This document shows positions 6,764 to 9,556 of a DNA stretch of 9,556 bases, one piece after another. Location of the stretch: positions 1-9,556 of the forward strand of contig CAIKHC010000214.1 in NCBI GenBank assembly GCA_903827085.1, in the 5' to 3' direction. The translations under genes and the position numbers were made by a program. Within the stretch, counting starts at the first letter, position 1. Each line of letters starts with the position of its first letter. Origin of the DNA: an uncultured Candidatus Nemicrothrix sp. (lineage in GTDB: Bacteria; Actinomycetota; Acidimicrobiia; Acidimicrobiales; Acidimicrobilacustridaceae). The notes under the pieces were generated by a model, which made no database searches, was not told the origin of the DNA, and was given only the letters and a program-made list of their open reading frames with translations.

Positions 6764-8869
6764 TCAGAGTGAGCGGCCGGCAAGGTAGCCGGTACGAACA
6801 GCGCCTTCGATGTAGTCAACCGAAATCGCGTCACCAACAACTTGTACTTCGAATCCATCTGCGATCAGTTGTTCGGCAATCGAGTGGTCAGTGTGCACAC
6901 CACTAGCGATGACAACGGCATCGGCACGCACCGTACGAGCATCGTCACCGATGCGATAGGAAACATTGCTCTGCGTGATCGATACGAGATCTGCACCGGT
7001 GATGAACTCAACACCATGGTTGCGAGCCTCGTGCACGGCACGAGCCCGTCGGGGGTGAGCCATTTCGAGTCCTAGCTTCTCGCCCGCTTCAAGGACAGTG
7101 ACGCTGCGGCCGCGTTCGGCAAGGTATTCGGCAAGTTCAACGCCGACGAGTCCGCCACCAACAACGACGACGCGTTTGCCGATTGGCATCCACCGCTTCG
7201 ACAAGGACCTCACCCGATCCATATTCGACATCAAGCCAAGTGAACGACCGATCCAAACGAGGAGTCGGCGGTGAATCGGAAGCCGAGCCGCAGCGGCCGG
7301 ATCGTCTCCGGTCAGCAGTGCACGCAGATCATCACCCGAGAAAACATGCGGCAACGTTGAGCCCGGCACATCTGGACGCTCGCGTCGCGCACCTGTGGCG
7401 ACAATGACTACATCGGCGTTCAGCTCTTGTAGCAGTGTCGCCGTCACGGGGGTTGAGGTACGGATATCGACGTCGAGTCGAGAGATCTCGGTCGTGAGAT
7501 AACGAACGAATTGGGCGTTCATTGGGGTTGTAAGAGAAGAAAATCGCGCGGTGCCGCCCAGATACGGAGACTTCTCGAGCAATGTCACCGAGTGACCGCG
7601 AACAGCTGCAACCCGCGCTGCCTCCATGCCACCTGGGCCGCCGCCAACCACTACGACGCGACGACGGACCTCGGCCAGAACCAGTGGACCTTCCTCGTAA
7701 TGACCAAGTTCTGCGTTAATTGCGCAGATCGGAGCGCCGTCCCAAAAGTTCTGAGCCACGCACACATAACAATTAATGCAGGTGCGGACTCGCTCGGGAG
7801 TACCTGAGAGCAACTTCGCCGGCAGTTCAGGATCAGCGAGAAGTTGTCGGCCCATCGAAACGAAATCGCAGTCACCATTTTTCAGGTGAGTCTCGGCGGC
7901 ATCGGGGAGGATGCGGCCTACTGCGATCACTGGAACCGACACGGCCATCTTTACAACCGCGGCAAGGCCCACGTACTGGTCGGGCTGCCACGGAAGTGGA
8001 CCATTGGTAAATCCGATACCCATCGAATTGGGACCAGAAGCCGAAACGTGAATCGCGTCGGCGCCTGCAGCTTCCGCGATAACCGCATACTCAGCACAGA
8101 GTTCTGGAGTGATCCCACCATCGACATATTCACGACCATCGAGCCGGACGATGATTCCAAAGTCAGAGCCGCATCGCTTACGAATTGCCGTGATGATTTC
8201 GACAAGCAACCGGGCTCGATTTTCTACCGAACCGCCGTACTCATCGTCGCGAACGTTGTAGTGGGGCGAAAGAAATGTTGAGATCAGATACCCGTGCGCT
8301 GCGTGGATTTCAATGCCATCCAAGCCCGCCTTCTTGACCCGCTCAGATGCATCGGCGAACTGATTGATCACCCAAACAATGTCGTCAGCGGTGGCGGCGC
8401 GTTGCTTCCCCCGCTTGCCACCTGTGAGGCCCGCCATCCTCATGAGCTCATCCATGGTGATCGCGCTCATGTCTGATTCATCGTCGGGAAGCGGCACCGA
8501 AGGAACGAGTTGTTCACGATCCTGCATCGCGTCGACACCAGCAGTCTTTCCGTGATGGCAAATCTGCACAACCATTTTCGAGCCATGACGATGCACCGAA
8601 TCGGCGAGTCTCGTCAGTCCTGGAATGAATCGATCGTCGGAGAGCGCCGGCTGATGCAACGAGGTTGCGCCGACGGGCCACGCCACTGCCGAAGTTTCGA
8701 GAATGAGGAGCCCCACTCCGCCACGAGCTCGTGCCTCGTAATGAGCGATATTGAGATCGGTGATGGTGCCGTCGTTACAACTGTTTTGATCCATCGCCGG
8801 CAACACGATGCGATTCCGAGTGTTGATCGGACCGATACGGCCCTGCGTTAGAAGCTTGGGATGAGGCAC
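6764..8869 (-). CDS. OYE/FadH-superfamily flavin and iron-sulfur NAD(P)H oxidoreductase
   Basis: A 701-residue three-part flavoenzyme. Residues 1-350 form an Old Yellow Enzyme FMN barrel with HAAHGYL (189-195, Y194 a likely proton donor), FLSPHYNVR (199-207), DEYGGSVENR (209-218) and a phosphate-binding VGRI / MGRQ region (317-342). A [4Fe-4S] motif follows (C364, C367, C370, C382; C-x2-C-x2-C-x11-C). Next is an FAD-type Rossmann motif VVVVGGGPGG (405-414). A second dinucleotide motif, VVVVGGGLVG (567-576), probably binds NAD(P)H, and VVGDA (677-681) closes the FAD site. The layout is that of 2,4-dienoyl-CoA reductase, 2-enoate reductase and trimethylamine dehydrogenase: electrons pass from NAD(P)H via FAD and Fe-S to FMN. 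The barrel motif is closer to XenA/YqjM-like enoate reductases than to E. coli FadH, so the substrate is open. The start is GTG 8867-8869 with AGGA (8877-8880) 7 bases upstream and an in-frame TAG at 8879-8881. Confidence 0.93.
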   Translation of the reverse strand: MPHPKLLTQGRIGPINTRNRIVLPAMDQNSCNDGTITDLNIAHYEARARGGVGLLILETSAVAWPVGATSLHQPALSDDRFIPGLTRLADSVHRHGSKMVVQICHHGKTAGVDAMQDREQLVPSVPLPDDESDMSAITMDELMRMAGLTGGKRGKQRAATADDIVWVINQFADASERVKKAGLDGIEIHAAHGYLISTFLSPHYNVRDDEYGGSVENRARLLVEIITAIRKRCGSDFGIIVRLDGREYVDGGITPELCAEYAVIAEAAGADAIHVSASGPNSMGIGFTNGPLPWQPDQYVGLAAVVKMAVSVPVIAVGRILPDAAETHLKNGDCDFVSMGRQLLADPELPAKLLSGTPERVRTCINCYVCVAQNFWDGAPICAINAELGHYEEGPLVLAEVRRRVVVVGGGPGGMEAARVAAVRGHSVTLLEKSPYLGGTARFSSLTTPMNAQFVRYLTTEISRLDVDIRTSTPVTATLLQELNADVVIVATGARRERPDVPGSTLPHVFSGDDLRALLTGDDPAAAARLPIHRRLLVWIGRSLGLMSNMDRVRSLSKRWMPIGKRVVVVGGGLVGVELAEYLAERGRSVTVLEAGEKLGLEMAHPRRARAVHEARNHGVEFITGADLVSITQSNVSYRIGDDARTVRADAVVIASGVHTDHSIAEQLIADGFEVQVVGDAISVDYIEGAVRTGYLAGRSL

Positions 8870-8875
8870 CGGCAG

Positions 8876-8881
8876 ATCCTA
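8876..8881 (-). promoter_or_regulatory. TAGGAT: -10 element or ribosome binding site of the flavoprotein gene
   Basis: On the minus strand TAGGAT (8881-8876) ends 6 bases before the GTG start at 8869, the same layout as the other leaderless-type promoters here. The AGGA within it (8880-8877) lies 7 bases from the GTG and could equally serve as a Shine-Dalgarno sequence. A stronger AAGGAG lies about 20 bases upstream of the start, too far for normal use. Sequence alone does not decide between the two roles. Confidence 0.4.
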
Positions 8882-8915
8882 CGACCCTCTCCTTGAAGAA
8901 TGAACCCCGAACGCG

Positions 8916-8943
8916 CCGGTGCCCCGCCGAAGCAGGGCACCGG
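8916..8943 (-). terminator. GC-rich hairpin after the SHOCT gene: terminator or attenuator arm
   Basis: CCGGTGCCC (8916-8924) and GGGCACCGG (8935-8943) form a perfect 9-bp stem. The 10-base loop can close further as GC-CGAA-GC. It lies 39 bases beyond the SHOCT gene stop on the minus strand. There is no strong U tract after it, so it may be an inefficient or factor-assisted terminator. Its distal arm also matches the flavoprotein start region (see findings). Confidence 0.6.
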
Positions 8944-8957
8944 GTACAACTCGCTCA

Positions 8958-8973
8958 CAGCGCTTTAGCGCTG
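8958..8973 (-). terminator. Short hairpin immediately after the SHOCT gene
   Basis: CAGCGC (8958-8963) and GCGCTG (8968-8973) enclose a TTTA loop; the stem can extend to 7 bp with a 2-base loop. It starts 9 bases after the SHOCT gene stop and precedes the larger GC-rich hairpin, making a tandem pair. No U tract follows. Confidence 0.45.
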
Positions 8974-8981
8974 CAACGGAA

Positions 8982-9377
8982 TTAGCTAACGACCTTGCCC
9001 TTGAGCTTGTCGAATTCAGCCTGATCGATGACGCCACGATCCTTGAGGTCGGCGAGACGATGAAGTTCGTCGGCCGGGGTGGTGCCTGCTGCGTTGCGGA
9101 TGTAGTTCTGCATTGCTGCGTCCTGAGCCTTTGCGGCCTCGATTGCGTGCTGGTTCATCTTGCCGCCACGAACGATGAGGTACACAAGCACACCGAACAA
9201 CGGAACGATAAAGATCCCCACGACCCAAATGGCCTTATGGACGCCACCCATGTCAGGGCTGCGGAAGATATCGATGAAGACACTGATTGCCAACCAGATC
9301 CAGATGAATAAACATGTGAACCAGAGCATGGACCAAACAACTTCGCCGACACCCCAACAACTGCTCGCTGCAAACAT
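8982..9377 (-). CDS. Two-helix membrane protein with C-terminal SHOCT domain
   Basis: A 131-residue protein. Hydrophobic helices at about 14-37 and 48-70 match the layout of the PLDc_N-type (phospholipase D-nuclease N-terminal) two-helix module, including the second helix reading VPLFGVLVYLIVRGG (58-72). A polar Ala/Gln-rich linker (73-100) follows, then a SHOCT domain at about 102-130 (ADELHRLADLKDRGVIDQAEFDKLKGKVV), with its typical 'L..L...G.I...EF...K' pattern. SHOCT domains are short helical modules, often at the ends of small membrane proteins, thought to mediate oligomerisation; no enzymatic role is implied. ATG 9375-9377 is well supported by AGGAGG (9383-9388) with a spacing of 5, the best ribosome binding site in the window. 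It is on the same strand as the flavoprotein gene, 112 bases upstream of it, separated by two hairpins. Confidence 0.92.
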   Translation of the reverse strand: MFAASSCWGVGEVVWSMLWFTCLFIWIWLAISVFIDIFRSPDMGGVHKAIWVVGIFIVPLFGVLVYLIVRGGKMNQHAIEAAKAQDAAMQNYIRNAAGTTPADELHRLADLKDRGVIDQAEFDKLKGKVVS

Positions 9378-9442
9378 TTCTTCCTCCTGTGTGCCAAGGG
9401 TGACACGTCGAACGGCGCGAGACGGTCTCTCACGACTTGGAA

Positions 9443-9448
9443 AGACTA
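9443..9448 (-). promoter_or_regulatory. Candidate -10 (TAGTCT) for the SHOCT gene
   Basis: TAGTCT on the minus strand (9448-9443) fits TAnnnT. It would start transcription near 9436, leaving a leader of about 58 bases that includes the AGGAGG site. No clear -35 is visible. Weak evidence. Confidence 0.25.
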
Positions 9449-9556
9449 CCGATTACTGAAGCGTTCGTGACGCATAGGAATATTTTTTGTTCTGTCAGTG
9501 GTTCAAGGCGTTATCGCAGTCCGAGAGACCGGCTCCGGTGACAATTGCCGTCGGAA
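9449..9556. other. Terminal non-coding or unassigned stretch
   Basis: I see no supported gene here. It contains an AT-rich patch with six T residues (9483-9488) and a small palindrome ACCGG-CT-CCGGT (9529-9540). One plus-strand frame opens with GTG at 9498, and one minus-strand frame ends with a stop at 9495-9497. Either could be the edge of a gene beyond the window, but about 20 residues are too few to judge. Confidence 0.4.

Noticed and set aside
9460..9488. GCGT/ACGC stem before a T6 run, possible plus-strand terminator
   Set aside because: The stem is only 4 bp, and no plus-strand gene ends upstream of it.
9498..9556. GTG-initiated plus-strand frame running off the window end
   Set aside because: Only 19 codons are visible, with no ribosome binding site and no recognisable sequence. 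It cannot be called a gene from this window.

Overview
The window looks like chromosomal DNA of an actinobacterium, with Acidimicrobiia the best guess. The pointers are moderately GC-rich coding sequence, frequent GTG starts, a MurT-GatD pair (peptidoglycan isoglutamine amidation, typical of Actinobacteria and Firmicutes), a DUF2236/MpaB-type protein, and several genes whose start codon directly follows a TAnnnT -10-like hexamer with no ribosome binding site. The lineage is inferred from family content, not from a marker gene. There are no tRNA or rRNA genes, CRISPR arrays, transposases or phage genes.

Layout. 1-198 (+) is the C-terminus of an MpaB/DUF2236-like protein. It converges on a short-chain dehydrogenase at 227-997 (-) whose catalytic Ser and Tyr positions are substituted. 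A short divergent region leads to a low-molecular-weight protein tyrosine phosphatase (1090-1599, +) and a 608-residue membrane protein resembling GT-C glycosyltransferases (1645-3471, +). Next is a tightly coupled block (3530-6119, +): murT, gatD (4-base overlap) and a small uncharacterised multi-pass membrane protein (4-base overlap). A Prx5-type peroxiredoxin follows (6205-6687, +). It converges, across a strong bidirectional hairpin, on a 701-residue flavin/iron-sulfur oxidoreductase of the Old Yellow Enzyme / 2,4-dienoyl-CoA reductase / trimethylamine dehydrogenase superfamily (6764-8869, -). Upstream of that gene is a small two-helix SHOCT-domain membrane protein (8982-9377, -). The last 179 bases hold its probable promoter and no gene I can identify.

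Functional picture. MurT-GatD amidates the second-position glutamate of lipid II; the translationally coupled membrane protein may work with it, but this is inferred from position only. The phosphatase and GT-C-like protein may also serve the envelope. The flavoprotein and peroxiredoxin are general redox enzymes.

The most interesting observations are: (i) a three-arm repeat between the SHOCT gene and the flavoprotein gene, in which one 9-bp arm can pair either with an upstream arm (terminator-like hairpin) or with a downstream arm covering the flavoprotein GTG start; (ii) repeated -10-like hexamers 6-9 bases from start codons, suggesting leaderless mRNAs; (iii) the SDR without its catalytic tyrosine; and (iv) the unknown membrane protein locked to murT-gatD. 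I see no convincing wholly new multi-gene system.
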